This document shows positions 33,631 through 43,219 of a DNA stretch of 64,000 nucleotides, piece by piece. The position numbers and the translations under genes were made by a program. This DNA comes from Runella limosa DSM 17973 (GTDB taxonomy: Bacteria > Bacteroidota > Bacteroidia > Cytophagales > Spirosomataceae), in assembly GCF_000482465.1 (NCBI RefSeq), contig NZ_KI519420.1:355344-419343 (forward strand), given 5' to 3'. The notes under the pieces were generated by a model. It did not search any database and was not told where the DNA came from. It was given only the letters and a program-made list of their open reading frames with translations. How positions within the stretch are numbered: position 1 is the stretch's first letter; every line of letters starts with the position of its first letter.

Positions 33631-36060
33631 ATGAAGAGAATGAAAAAATTGACATGGTTACTTGTCGTTGTTGCAATGACCGCACAGGCGCAGTATAAAT
33701 ACTTAAGTTCATTTAGTAGTGATGGTGTGCCCGCTGTTTTAGATTATGAACCAATTTCGGCAAGAATGCGCGCTAATATTAAAGCTTCCTTGCCCGAATC
33801 ATACCCAGTACCATCGTATCATCCTCAATATATTTCGAGCGGTAGCGACACTGACATTAAGGTTACGCAAGATGCAGACGTTTGGGTGACATTTGTAGAT
33901 GAAGGAGCGGGTTATCGCAACACCCTTGGGTTTTATACGTATAAGGGGGCACCAAGTAAACCCAATGCAGGCGACATTACGATCATATTTCCAAATGTCT
34001 CAAAAATAGGGAGTGGTGGAGGACTTGGAGAGGGCTTTAAGGTGTACTTGGGGCGTTTTTCAGCAGGAACAAACATTGGATGGGTGTTGATTGCGGATGG
34101 TTTTCGGAATGGACAAGTGACAAATGGCAACTGGATTTTGTATTCTACTCCCTCCTTTAACCCTGAAGGAAATCCTGCCCTGCAATACCATAATGTGTTG
34201 CTAAAAGATGAGGTAGAACAAAAAATGGTTCTGAGTTTTGAAGATATTCGCCGCGACTATGGCAGTTGTGACCAAGATTTTAACGATGCTATTTTTTATA
34301 TTAGCACCAATCCCGTGGAAGTATTGATGAATTCAAATGTGAATACTGTGACAGAGTCGGGGTCGGCTAGTACTGGAAATACAGGAGGGTTGGAAAGCAA
34401 TGGAGCGTTGGCACAGCAGGTAGCCCAACGGCATTTTCAGCGACAAATTACTCCCCAACTCAACTATGATATTCCTGCGGAGAGTCAGGTGTTTAGTGCC
34501 GAAAAAACAGCAGCCCGAGCGCGGGAAAGTGCGTTTGATTTATCTCAATGGATTCCCCAAAAGCCATTTGAAGAGGCTACTGAAACTTTTACATCAACGC
34601 CCTCAGATCTAGTGACAATTACAAATGCGAGTTCTGTATTGGCCGTAGATTACTTTTCAAATAACAAACGAATAGCGGCTATACTTAGCTTATATACCGA
34701 AAACGAAGTTTATAACCACACGAAGACCATTTGCGACCGCCTAAATGGTAGCGTTATTAATGATATTCGGCCGATTACAGTGCGAGATAAACAATTTATT
34801 CTCACCCAAATTAAGCATTCTGATCAAAAAGTCGAATACGCCATCTGTTTTTCTGTAGCTGATTTAGCAGCTAGTTTTTCGGTTGAGAGGCATTGGAAAA
34901 TTGGCGATTTTCCCAAGGGAAACAACTATATTAATTTTCAAGTATGGGCAGAAGCTCCGCATTTAGCTCAAGCTTTGGTGGAAAAAATTCTGCAACAGAT
35001 TGAAAGCAAAAAAACACTGATTTTCAAGGAAGATAAGGTAGCCATTCCCAAAGTATATGTACGCCAAGGGTATTATAAAAATGGATTTTTGTACCTCGAC
35101 CTAAGCAATCTTGCCAATGCGAAGCACGTAAAAATAAACGGCTCTGCTTCTCGCACTGAAACTCAGTCGAAAAAGGACAATTGGGTTTGGGAAACGCCGC
35201 TTACGGGAGATAAAATTCAGCGTATTGCTGTACCAACGAATCAGTTGTTTGACAGTGGGTTAGAAGTGTCTAGTGATGTATCAGAAGCGAATGATGTATT
35301 GTATTTGGCTGATAGCCCTTGGGGAGTTAATACAAAAACGGATAGTATTGAACGCTTTGAAGTAAGTAATAATGAGCCCGATAATAAGTCAAACAATTAT
35401 TGGTTGGAAAGAAATGCTTATATGAAAGGCACCGTAAAAAATAATGTCTCTCTCTTCAAACTTCTTAAGTCTTCGGCCCAAGAAAGCGATATGAGCAACT
35501 ACAAAGGAATTCAGTTTGAGGCCCAAGGAACGGGGATTGTGGAGGTTATTTTAATGAAAAAATCCATTAGTAACCCCGATGAACAATTTCGAGTAGAGCT
35601 TCAATTGACTGAAAAAGCCAAAACGTTTACCATTCCTTACGGTGATTTTTACTCGACTAAGTCAAAAAGTTTTAAGGCAGATGATATTACGGCAGTTGTA
35701 TTCTCGTTTAACGGGGCTAATTTGTCTTCCAAACCTTTTGAAATTCAGGCAAATAATGTGCAGTTTGTGAATGAGGTAACACAAGTAAATGAGCAACAGC
35801 TCGCTACAGTTGAAATAACTGTATTTCCAAATCCTTGCACCGAAGTTATTAATGTAGCATTTGAAATGAAGGAGATGGGCCAGAGTGAAATCAGAGTGAT
35901 TGATAGTCGAGGTAATCAACTGCTAGGTGTGTCAAAATCGACGGAGGTGGGTCAAAATAGTGTGTCGATTCCTACGGCTGATTTGCCTTCGGGGCTGTAT
36001 TTTGTCCAAGTTAAAAGTAATAACCAATTAAAAACTCAAAAGCTTATTGTTGCAAAGTAA
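33631..36060 (+). CDS. Secreted DUF4114 protein with T9SS sorting domain
   Basis: ATG at 33631 (or 33640) starts a signal peptide MKRMKKLTWLLVVVAMTAQAQ, giving 809 residues. The longer open frame back to 33499 overlaps the divergent H-NOX start and is unlikely. Residues about 80-225 match DUF4114 (VWVTFVDEGAGYRNTLGFYT and FEDIRRDYGSCDQDFNDAIF, a Ca-binding-like acidic block), found in secreted adhesion and polymer-associated proteins. The middle part is beta-rich with no family recognised. The last 80 residues (VEITVFPNPCTEVINVAFE to LPSGLYFVQVKSNNQL) form a type IX secretion sorting domain. A terminator follows. The protein is probably displayed on or released from the cell surface. Role unknown. 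Confidence 0.8.
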   Translation: MKRMKKLTWLLVVVAMTAQAQYKYLSSFSSDGVPAVLDYEPISARMRANIKASLPESYPVPSYHPQYISSGSDTDIKVTQDADVWVTFVDEGAGYRNTLGFYTYKGAPSKPNAGDITIIFPNVSKIGSGGGLGEGFKVYLGRFSAGTNIGWVLIADGFRNGQVTNGNWILYSTPSFNPEGNPALQYHNVLLKDEVEQKMVLSFEDIRRDYGSCDQDFNDAIFYISTNPVEVLMNSNVNTVTESGSASTGNTGGLESNGALAQQVAQRHFQRQITPQLNYDIPAESQVFSAEKTAARARESAFDLSQWIPQKPFEEATETFTSTPSDLVTITNASSVLAVDYFSNNKRIAAILSLYTENEVYNHTKTICDRLNGSVINDIRPITVRDKQFILTQIKHSDQKVEYAICFSVADLAASFSVERHWKIGDFPKGNNYINFQVWAEAPHLAQALVEKILQQIESKKTLIFKEDKVAIPKVYVRQGYYKNGFLYLDLSNLANAKHVKINGSASRTETQSKKDNWVWETPLTGDKIQRIAVPTNQLFDSGLEVSSDVSEANDVLYLADSPWGVNTKTDSIERFEVSNNEPDNKSNNYWLERNAYMKGTVKNNVSLFKLLKSSAQESDMSNYKGIQFEAQGTGIVEVILMKKSISNPDEQFRVELQLTEKAKTFTIPYGDFYSTKSKSFKADDITAVVFSFNGANLSSKPFEIQANNVQFVNEVTQVNEQQLATVEITVFPNPCTEVINVAFEMKEMGQSEIRVIDSRGNQLLGVSKSTEVGQNSVSIPTADLPSGLYFVQVKSNNQLKTQKLIVAK

Positions 36061-36083
36061 CATTACAAAATTTTTTATTGCTA

Positions 36084-36119
36084 AAGGGGGGTGAACACGT
36101 TGTTCGCTCCCTTTTTTTA
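36084..36119 (+). terminator. Terminator after the DUF4114 gene
   Basis: A GC-rich stem (GGGGGGTGAAC with GTTCGCTCCC, imperfect) with loop ACGTT is followed by seven T residues, 24 bp after the stop codon. Confidence 0.7.
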
Positions 36120-36319
36120 TGAAATAAATAGGGTTTCGAGTGGGCCGCTTTTTAGGTTCTTTCGCATTGCCTTGGGGGGGAGTTTTTTTGACAGTTTAAA
36201 TATTGGTTTTGTTCAATTTTACTCATTGATAGTTAGGGAAATAATTTGGAGAGGTGAAGAGGCTGTTTTTTATAAAGTAACTAAAAAAAAATCCTTAAAA
36301 GTAAAAACTGCTCTTTTTG

Positions 36320-36342
36320 GCAACGTTACCGACAACGATTGC
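36320..36342. promoter_or_regulatory. Inverted repeat, candidate operator of the pectin locus
   Basis: GCAACGTT (36320-36327) and AACGATTGC (36334-36342) are inverted with one unpaired base, spaced by ACCGAC. The CG-containing arms resemble LacI-family half-sites. It lies 125 bp upstream of kduD. A LacI-type regulator exists in the window but is about 19 kb away, so the link is speculative. Confidence 0.35.
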
Positions 36343-36466
36343 ATAAAAAAAGTCAAGAATTTATTTGTAATGTACTATAAAGTCGTCATAAACTTGGATA
36401 CTGCTCTCCAAGAGGGAGTTGGAGTAACCATAGTTCAGTTTCTAGAAAAAATTAAAATTAATACGA

Positions 36467-37228
36467 ATGAACAACTTTAGCTTGACGGGCAAAGTGGCGT
36501 TGGTTTCGGGATGCGATAGTGGTATCGGAATGGCCATGGCCGTGGGCTTGGCCGAAGCAGGAGCTGATATTGTGGGTGTATCGCGTTCGATGCCTTTGGA
36601 AGGAAGTGGAATCGAAAAGGCCGTTACGGCATTGGGGCGGAAATTTAGTCCTTATCAAGCAGATTTAGGAAACCGAGATTCGTTGTACCAATTTATCAAA
36701 CGAGTCAAAGAAGATTTCGCTCAAATTGATATTCTATTCAACAACGCGGGTATTATTTTGAGAAATCCAGCGGCGGAGCATTCTGATGAATATTGGGATC
36801 AGGTTCTTTCGGTGAACTTGGACGCTCAATTTATTTTGGCGAGGGAGTTTGGGAAAGAAATGATAGCGCGCGGTTACGGAAAAATCGTCTTTACGGCATC
36901 TATGCTCACTTTTCAGGGAGGAATCAACGTGCCAGGCTACGCCGCCAGTAAGGGAGCCATTGGGAGTGTAGTGAAAGCGTTAGCCAACGAGTGGGCGCCC
37001 AAAGGGGTCAACGTCAACGCGATTGCTCCAGGGTATATTGCGACGGCCAACACGGCGGCGCTTCGGGCCGATGATGACCGAAGTGCCGCGATTTTGGGAC
37101 GTATTCCTGCTGCCCGCTGGGGACAACCCGAAGATTTTAAAGGGCCTGCCGTGTTTTTGGCCTCGTCGGCTTCGGATTATGTCCACGGAACCATTCTGAC
37201 CGTTGACGGTGGCTGGATGGGTCGCTAA
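36467..37228 (+). CDS. kduD: 2-deoxy-D-gluconate 3-dehydrogenase / 2-dehydro-3-deoxy-D-gluconate 5-dehydrogenase
   Basis: The 253-residue short-chain dehydrogenase has the cofactor loop VSGCDSGIGMAMAVGLAEAG, the NNAG motif and catalytic residues in FTASMLTFQGGINVPGYAASKGA (Ser, Tyr, Lys), and ends with VHGTILTVDGGWMGR. This pattern and its place next to kduI identify KduD. The enzyme reduces 3-deoxy-D-glycero-2,5-hexodiulosonate to 2-keto-3-deoxygluconate with NAD(P)H, in the cytoplasmic branch of pectin breakdown. It is the first gene of the plus-strand pectin locus. kduI follows after 41 bp. Confidence 0.92.
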   Translation: MNNFSLTGKVALVSGCDSGIGMAMAVGLAEAGADIVGVSRSMPLEGSGIEKAVTALGRKFSPYQADLGNRDSLYQFIKRVKEDFAQIDILFNNAGIILRNPAAEHSDEYWDQVLSVNLDAQFILAREFGKEMIARGYGKIVFTASMLTFQGGINVPGYAASKGAIGSVVKALANEWAPKGVNVNAIAPGYIATANTAALRADDDRSAAILGRIPAARWGQPEDFKGPAVFLASSASDYVHGTILTVDGGWMGR

Positions 37229-37269
37229 TTTTTATTAAACGAACAAATCGACTGAAAATAAAGAACCAA

Positions 37270-38100
37270 ATGCAAATCAGACACGAAAGTAGCCGTAAGG
37301 AAGTAGCCCAAATGAACACCGAGGAATTGCGGGAAAACTTTTTGATTGAAACCTTGTTTGCCCCTGACCAAATTTCGTGGGTCTATTCTCACTACGACCG
37401 CGTATTGGCGGGGGGAGTAATGCCAGTGCAATCGGCTGTGACCCTCGAAACCCATGATGCGCTCAAAGCCAATTTCTTCTTGGAACGTCGTGAATTAGGA
37501 ATAATCAACGTGGCAGGCAAAGGGTCGATAGTGGCTGATGGACAAACGTTTGAGTTGGATAAGCTAGGCTGTTTGTATCTTGGAAAAGGTACGCAGCAAG
37601 TGAGTTTTCAAAGCGAAGACGGCGAAAATCCTGCGCGCTTTTTCTTGCTTTCGTCCCCAGCGCATTATACGCACCCTAATCGTGCTTTTACCAAAGAGGA
37701 GGCATCACCTGTTACGTTGGGAACACTAGAAACTTCTAACCACCGCACGATTTACAAATACATCCACGAAGGAGGGATTCAGAGTTGCCAGTTGGTAATG
37801 GGGCTTACAGTGCTTCAGCCAGGTAGTGTTTGGAATACCATGCCGTCGCACACCCACGACCGCCGTATGGAAGCGTATTGCTATTTCGATATTCCCGAAA
37901 ACCACGCCGTGTTGCATTTGATGGGTGAACCTACTCAGACGCGTCACCTGTGGGTGGCTAATCACCAGGCAATTATTTCACCACCTTGGTCAATACACTC
38001 AGGCTGCGGTACATCGAGTTATTCATTCATTTGGGGCATGGCGGGTGAAAACAAAGATTTTACTGATATGGATGGAGTACCTATTCTTTCATTGCGATAA
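37270..38100 (+). CDS. kduI: 5-dehydro-4-deoxy-D-glucuronate isomerase
   Basis: The 276-residue protein has the usual KduI length and the cupin metal-site blocks MPSHTHDRRMEAYCYFDI and HLWVANHQAIISPPWSIHSG, with TSSYSFIWGMAGENKDF near the end. It isomerises 4-deoxy-L-threo-5-hexosulose uronate, the product formed when unsaturated uronic acids are released from pectin fragments, feeding KduD. It sits between kduD and the first susC with short gaps (41 and 37 bp), so the three are probably co-transcribed. KDG kinase and aldolase are not in this window. Confidence 0.94.
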   Translation: MQIRHESSRKEVAQMNTEELRENFLIETLFAPDQISWVYSHYDRVLAGGVMPVQSAVTLETHDALKANFFLERRELGIINVAGKGSIVADGQTFELDKLGCLYLGKGTQQVSFQSEDGENPARFFLLSSPAHYTHPNRAFTKEEASPVTLGTLETSNHRTIYKYIHEGGIQSCQLVMGLTVLQPGSVWNTMPSHTHDRRMEAYCYFDIPENHAVLHLMGEPTQTRHLWVANHQAIISPPWSIHSGCGTSSYSFIWGMAGENKDFTDMDGVPILSLR

Positions 38101-38137
38101 ACGATTGCTCATTTACTTAATTTAACTAACACTTGAT

Positions 38138-41100
38138 ATGAAAAAACAATTATTCACACTGCTGTTACTGCTGGGCTGTATGTCGGTGGGATGGTCGCAA
38201 AACCGTCGGGTGACGGGGACTGTGACCGACGGCAATACAGGCGAAACTCTACCAGGGGTAAGTATCTTGGTTAAAGGTTCGTCGGTAGGAACGACGACCA
38301 ATACCGACGGAAAGTTTACCATCAACGTTCCTGATAAAAAAGAAACGGCGATTATTTTCAGCTTTGTAGGGTATTTGCCCGAAACGGTTGTTTTAGGCGC
38401 TCGTTCGGAAGTTTCTGTTGCCTTAAAAACCGATCAAAAGATGCTCGAAGAAGTGGTCGTGATTGGTTATGGCGATGCCATTAATCGCCGCGACCTAACG
38501 GGTTCTGTATCGTCAGTTGGCGCAAAACAATTGAAAGATATTCCGTTGACCAATGCTGCCGAAGCCCTCACAGGACGTTTGGCTGGTGTGCGCGTAACGA
38601 CTTCGGAAGGAGCACCAGGAGCTGATATTCAGATTCGTATTCGTGGGGGTGGTTCGATTACCCAAGACAATTCACCCATTTATATCGTGGATGGGATTCA
38701 GGTAGAAAACGCGCTTAATTTTTTATCACCCCAAGACATTGAAACCATTGACGTCTTGAAAGATGCCTCAACGACAGCCATTTACGGAGCGCGTGGTGCC
38801 AACGGGGTAGTTATTATCACCACCAAGTCGGGTAAAAATGGGAAGACGACTGTTAGCTACAACGGTTCGGTAGGTTTCCGCGAAATCTTCAAAAAAATGG
38901 ATGTGATGAGTCCATACGATTTTGTGCGTTGGCAATACGAGCGTAGTCGCAACGATGCAACGGCGGAGAAAAGCTTTGCCGATATGTACGGAACGTGGGA
39001 GAATTTAAACCAATACAAAACCGTTACGCCCATTGACTGGCAAGAAGAGGTATTTGGACGTAGAGCCCAGTACCAAAATCATAACTTGAACGTAAACGGA
39101 GGCAACGCCAATACCAACTACAATCTCAGCCTAACGGCCAACCGCGAAGACGGCGTGTTGTTAGAGTCTGGATTTGACCGTTATTTGGCCACGTTCAAGA
39201 TGGATCACAAAGCCAATGATAAGTTACGTTTAGGGTTTAACGTTCGTTATTTGAACCAGACTGTGAATGGGGCAGGAACGACGGCAAGTGGTACAAAATC
39301 AACCAACCGTTTGCGCCACTCGGTGCAATACCGCCCTTTGTTGGTGGCAGCGCAGCCAGATGTGGATGATTTTGACGAAAACCTCTACATTTCGTCAGGA
39401 AACTTGGTTAATCCTATTTTGATGACCCAAGCCGAATACCGCAAAGCATATACCAAAGCTATTAACCTGAGCGGGTACGCGAGCTACGCTATTTTGAAGA
39501 ATTTGACCTTCAAAACTACCGTTGGGATTGATAACAACGATGGAAGAACCAATTCGTTTTGGAGCAAAATCACGGGAACAGCTCGTAACTACGCGTCACA
39601 GCCAGTAGCGTCGATTCTTCAGCAAAATGCCGTTACCATCAACAACTCAAACACCTTACAGTATGCCAAGAAGTTTGATAATAAGCACGACTTAAACGTG
39701 ATTGTCGGACAAGAAATCTATCACAATGAGTCAAAAAATACCCAGGTGGAAACGCGTTATTTTCCTTCTGATATTTCGGCCGAACAGGCACTGGCCAACA
39801 TGGGCTTAGGCTCTGCGCCTACGGGAGCAGCACAGCCCCGCCCAACCTCAAATGAAACGCCGCCTAACCGCTTATTTTCGTTATTTGGGCGCGTAAGTTA
39901 TGGCTACAATGATAAATATTTGGCAACGGTCTCGTTGCGTTCCGACCGTTCGACCAAGTTTAAATATGCCAACGGAGCGTTGGTATTCCCGTCTGGTACG
40001 TTGGCGTGGCGCTTTACGAAAGAAGATTTCTTGAAAAATAATCAAATCTTAACCGATGGTAAACTTCGTCTTGGGTACGGGGTAGCGGGGAACAACCGCA
40101 TCGGTGATTTGTTGTACCAACAATTGTACGGCGTAACTGGTGAATATGCGCTCAACCACACCGTGGTACCAGGCTATGCGCCTGTGGCATTGGCCAACGA
40201 AGACTTGAAGTGGGAGTCAAACGTATCGCAAAACGTTGGCCTTGACCTTTCATTTTTAAATAACCGCTTCCAAGTGTCGATTGATGCTTACAAAAACTCA
40301 GGAAATAACCTTCTTTTGGCCGTAGCCATTCCGCCAACGTCGGGTTATTCGTCACAAATCAAGAACTTAGGTTCGACGACCAACAAAGGCGTTGAGTTGC
40401 AACTAAGTGCGTATATCATTCAGAAAAAAGACATTACTTGGAACTCGAATTTTAACATTTCTACCAACAAAAATACGGTGACTAGCCTTGGTTCTGTGAG
40501 CCAGTTGACACGTACTTCGGGCTGGCAAGGGTCGGATGGTGCCGACGATTACTTGGTGAAAGTAGGCGAGCCGATTGGATTGATGTACGGATTTGTGACG
40601 GATGGTTACTACAAAATCGACGATTTTACTTACAACGAAACCACCAAAACTTATACCATCAAACCAGGCGTTGCTGTCAATTCGGTGTATGGAACGCCGC
40701 AGCCAGGAATGTTGAAATGGAAAGACATCGACGGCGATGGCTTGATTACGGCCGATAAAGACCGTACGGTGATTGGAAATGCAAACCCGAAATTTATTGG
40801 CGGCTGGAACAACCAAGTGGTGTATAAAAACTTTGACTTGAGCTTGTTTTTAAACTGGGTGGTGGGTAACGATATTTACAACGCCAACAAAATCGAAATG
40901 ACCGACGGAGCATTTCCAAACTTGAACATGTTGTCGTCGATGAAAAACCGTTGGACCAACATCAACGACCAAGGGGCGGTAGTAACAGATCCTACCGAAT
41001 TGGCCGCAATTAATGCCAATGCCACCATCTGGTCGCCTGTGCGGGTTCAGCGTTATTGGTTGCACTCGTGGGCGGTAGAGGATGGCTCATTTTTACGGGT

Positions 41101-41329
41101 CAACAACCTAACAGTAGGCTATTCATTGCCAAACGAGTGGTTGAAAAAAATCAAGATTTCGCGTTTTAGAGCGTACGCAACGGTCAACAACCTAGCCACC
41201 TTTACGAAATATACGGGCTACGACCCAGAAGTAAACACGCGCCGTACTGACCCATTGACGCAAGGTGTCGATTTTGCAGGTTATCCTCGGGCAAAAACGT
41301 GGGTAATTGGGGTAAATGTAACCTTCTAA
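38138..41329 (+). CDS. SusC/RagA-type TonB-dependent outer-membrane transporter (pair 1)
   Basis: The 1063-residue receptor has a signal peptide (FTLLLLLGCMSVGWSQ) and an N-terminal carboxypeptidase-regulatory-like domain (VTGTVTDGNTGETLPGVSIL). A TonB-box-like segment (EEVVVIGYGDAINRRDL) and a plug domain with YIVDGIQVENALNFLSPQDI and VLKDASTTAIYGARGANGVV follow, and then a 22-strand barrel ending in AKTWVIGVNVTF. With the adjacent SusD it imports glycan oligosaccharides across the outer membrane using TonB energy. Pectin fragments are the likely cargo, judged from the neighbouring lyases and kdu genes. It is 44 bp upstream of the SusD gene. Confidence 0.95.
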   Translation: MKKQLFTLLLLLGCMSVGWSQNRRVTGTVTDGNTGETLPGVSILVKGSSVGTTTNTDGKFTINVPDKKETAIIFSFVGYLPETVVLGARSEVSVALKTDQKMLEEVVVIGYGDAINRRDLTGSVSSVGAKQLKDIPLTNAAEALTGRLAGVRVTTSEGAPGADIQIRIRGGGSITQDNSPIYIVDGIQVENALNFLSPQDIETIDVLKDASTTAIYGARGANGVVIITTKSGKNGKTTVSYNGSVGFREIFKKMDVMSPYDFVRWQYERSRNDATAEKSFADMYGTWENLNQYKTVTPIDWQEEVFGRRAQYQNHNLNVNGGNANTNYNLSLTANREDGVLLESGFDRYLATFKMDHKANDKLRLGFNVRYLNQTVNGAGTTASGTKSTNRLRHSVQYRPLLVAAQPDVDDFDENLYISSGNLVNPILMTQAEYRKAYTKAINLSGYASYAILKNLTFKTTVGIDNNDGRTNSFWSKITGTARNYASQPVASILQQNAVTINNSNTLQYAKKFDNKHDLNVIVGQEIYHNESKNTQVETRYFPSDISAEQALANMGLGSAPTGAAQPRPTSNETPPNRLFSLFGRVSYGYNDKYLATVSLRSDRSTKFKYANGALVFPSGTLAWRFTKEDFLKNNQILTDGKLRLGYGVAGNNRIGDLLYQQLYGVTGEYALNHTVVPGYAPVALANEDLKWESNVSQNVGLDLSFLNNRFQVSIDAYKNSGNNLLLAVAIPPTSGYSSQIKNLGSTTNKGVELQLSAYIIQKKDITWNSNFNISTNKNTVTSLGSVSQLTRTSGWQGSDGADDYLVKVGEPIGLMYGFVTDGYYKIDDFTYNETTKTYTIKPGVAVNSVYGTPQPGMLKWKDIDGDGLITADKDRTVIGNANPKFIGGWNNQVVYKNFDLSLFLNWVVGNDIYNANKIEMTDGAFPNLNMLSSMKNRWTNINDQGAVVTDPTELAAINANATIWSPVRVQRYWLHSWAVEDGSFLRVNNLTVGYSLPNEWLKKIKISRFRAYATVNNLATFTKYTGYDPEVNTRRTDPLTQGVDFAGYPRAKTWVIGVNVTF

Positions 41330-41373
41330 CACGTACTAAAACTGATTTTAAGACATTCTAACTTTTGATAGAA

Positions 41374-43164
41374 ATGAATAAATTACTAAAAAAAATAGCC
41401 ACTTTGGGCCTGCCATTTGCCATAACAATGACGATGGTGACGGGTTGCAAGGAATTCTTGGAAGTACAACCTAAGTCTCAGATTAGCATTGCGGACGCGT
41501 TTTCTAACCTTGCCAATGCCACCAACGCCGTGATTGGTGTCTATGACGAACTCATGGGCGACAACGGCTACGGAATCCGTATCAACATGTATTATCCGTA
41601 CGATTCGGACGAAATGATTGTGTCAGGAAACATCGACAACGGACGCCGTGGCATTGGCCGTTATCAGTTGTTGTTGACCAATACCGAAATTCGTAACCCG
41701 TTTTTGCAATTGTATCGTGGTATTGAAAAAGCCAATTTGTGTATCGAACAGATTCCACAAATGGCGCTTTATAACAACGGTAGTGAAGCAGATAAAAAAG
41801 AACTACGCCGTTTGCACGGAGAAGTGCTGACGCTGAGAGCACAGTTTATGTTTGAATTGCTTCGTAACTGGGGCGATGTTCCTGCCCCTTTTACGCCAGC
41901 TTATAAACAAACCGATTTGTTTATTCCGCAGTCAGACCGTGATGAGACGTATAAAAAACTCATTGATGACCTCAAAGTTGCCACCGACCTTGTGCCTTGG
42001 AGAACCGAAATTCCCGTGCGTAACGAACGCGTGACGAAAGGGGCGGTAAAAGCGCTTCGAGCGAAGTTAGCGATGTTTAGAGGAGGTTATGCGTTGCGTA
42101 GCAGTGGTAAAATAGAACGTAACGCTGACTACCAAACTTACATCAAAATTGCCCGTGATGAGTGCGCCGACCTACTGGCAAAGCGCGGAGAGCATACGCT
42201 GAATCCAAGTTTTGAGGATGTTTGGCGTAAGCTAACGTCATTTACGTACGACCCTTACGGTGAAATTATTTTTGAAGTGGGCGCGGGTGGTTCCAATTCT
42301 AACTCTGATAGCCGCATGGGGAATTACAACGGCCCGTCGGTCAATGCTTCGTCGCGTTATGGCACAGGAGGCGGTGGTTTATTGGTGTTGCCTAATTACT
42401 TCTACGCCTTTGACTCTACCGATACGCGTCGTGATGTAACGACAACGTTGTACGCCGTAGCTGCTACCAACGTCAAGTCGCCGCGTCGTTTGGGAGAAAT
42501 CACCGATGGTAAATTTCGTAAAGACTGGCGGAATCCGTTGTTGCCAGGAACTGCCCTGAACCCAGGTTATAATTGGCCGTTGATTCGTTTTGCAGATGTT
42601 TTGTTGATGTTTGCCGAGGCAGAAAATGAATTAAATGGAGGCCCCACGGCGGCCGCGATTGCGGCCTTTGAGGAAGTTCGTAAGAGAGCTTATAAAGCAA
42701 ATGAAAGCAAAATTGGTAAAACACCTACGGATAAAGATGGCTTCTTTAACGCCATTGTCAATGAGCGTTATTTGGAGTTTGGAAGTGAGGGTATTCGTAA
42801 ATTCGACTTGATTCGATGGAATTTATTGGCCCAAAAAATTGCCGAAACGCGCCAAAAAATCCAAGATATTCGCGATGCCAAAGGAGCTTATGCCAACGTG
42901 CCTCAGTATATTTTCTGGCGAAATAACGGCGAAGAAATCCAATGGCAGAATTCTTTCTACAAACCAAGCACAACCACAACGGCTCCAACGGGTTGGACGC
43001 GTTTGGATTGGCGTCAGCACTTAACGACTAATCTTATTGATGGGGTGCAATTGCACGCGGGCATTGCTCGTTTCTTTGTGACTGGTAAAAGTGAGTTATT
43101 CCCGTATGACCAAGCAACCGTAGATGCTTACCAAGGGAAATTAAAGCAAAATCCAGGTTATTAA
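41374..43164 (+). CDS. SusD/RagB-type glycan-binding lipoprotein (pair 1)
   Basis: ATG at 41374 gives 596 residues. The frame can be extended to a TTG at 41365. The signal ends in the lipobox MVTGC, so the mature protein is an outer-membrane lipoprotein. SusD signatures are visible: FLEVQPKSQISIADAFSNLA near the N-terminus, GEVLTLRAQFMFELLRNWGD, ALRAKLAMFRGGYA, and WPLIRFADVLLMFAEAENEL with NERYLEFGSEGIRKFDLIRW near the C-terminus. It caps the SusC barrel and binds the oligosaccharide. A perfect 15-bp hairpin follows the stop. Confidence 0.94.
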   Translation: MNKLLKKIATLGLPFAITMTMVTGCKEFLEVQPKSQISIADAFSNLANATNAVIGVYDELMGDNGYGIRINMYYPYDSDEMIVSGNIDNGRRGIGRYQLLLTNTEIRNPFLQLYRGIEKANLCIEQIPQMALYNNGSEADKKELRRLHGEVLTLRAQFMFELLRNWGDVPAPFTPAYKQTDLFIPQSDRDETYKKLIDDLKVATDLVPWRTEIPVRNERVTKGAVKALRAKLAMFRGGYALRSSGKIERNADYQTYIKIARDECADLLAKRGEHTLNPSFEDVWRKLTSFTYDPYGEIIFEVGAGGSNSNSDSRMGNYNGPSVNASSRYGTGGGGLLVLPNYFYAFDSTDTRRDVTTTLYAVAATNVKSPRRLGEITDGKFRKDWRNPLLPGTALNPGYNWPLIRFADVLLMFAEAENELNGGPTAAAIAAFEEVRKRAYKANESKIGKTPTDKDGFFNAIVNERYLEFGSEGIRKFDLIRWNLLAQKIAETRQKIQDIRDAKGAYANVPQYIFWRNNGEEIQWQNSFYKPSTTTTAPTGWTRLDWRQHLTTNLIDGVQLHAGIARFFVTGKSELFPYDQATVDAYQGKLKQNPGY

Positions 43165-43175
43165 TATTAACAAGA

Positions 43176-43208
43176 AGACCTATAAGGTTTCCAAAACCTT
43201 ATAGGTCT
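43176..43208. terminator. Gene-end hairpin between SusD and the PL10 lyase
   Basis: AGACCTATAAGGTTT (43176-43190), loop CCA, AAACCTTATAGGTCT (43194-43208): a perfect 15-bp stem with no T-run. It belongs with similarly built palindromes at 48352-48380 and 63060-63088. It is likely an RNA punctuation or attenuation signal within the PUL. Confidence 0.65.
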
Positions 43209-43219
43209 AACTATCCCCT

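Larger units (their letters stand above)
36061..36466 (+). other. Leader/control region upstream of the pectin locus
   Basis: The 406-bp gap contains a terminator for the DUF4114 gene (about 36084-36119: GGGGGGTGAAC, ACGTT, GTTCGCTCCC, T-run) and an inverted repeat at 36320-36342 (GCAACGTT-ACCGAC-AACGATTGC). The rest is AT-rich DNA. An open frame at 36091-36480 has no recognisable features and overlaps kduD, so it is not called. The region is the only long non-coding stretch before the PUL genes and the best place for the PUL promoter. Confidence 0.6.

Noticed and set aside
36091..36480. 129-codon open frame before kduD
   Set aside because: It has no recognisable motif or signal sequence, contains the terminator and the operator-like repeat, and overlaps the kduD start. 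It is more likely control DNA.
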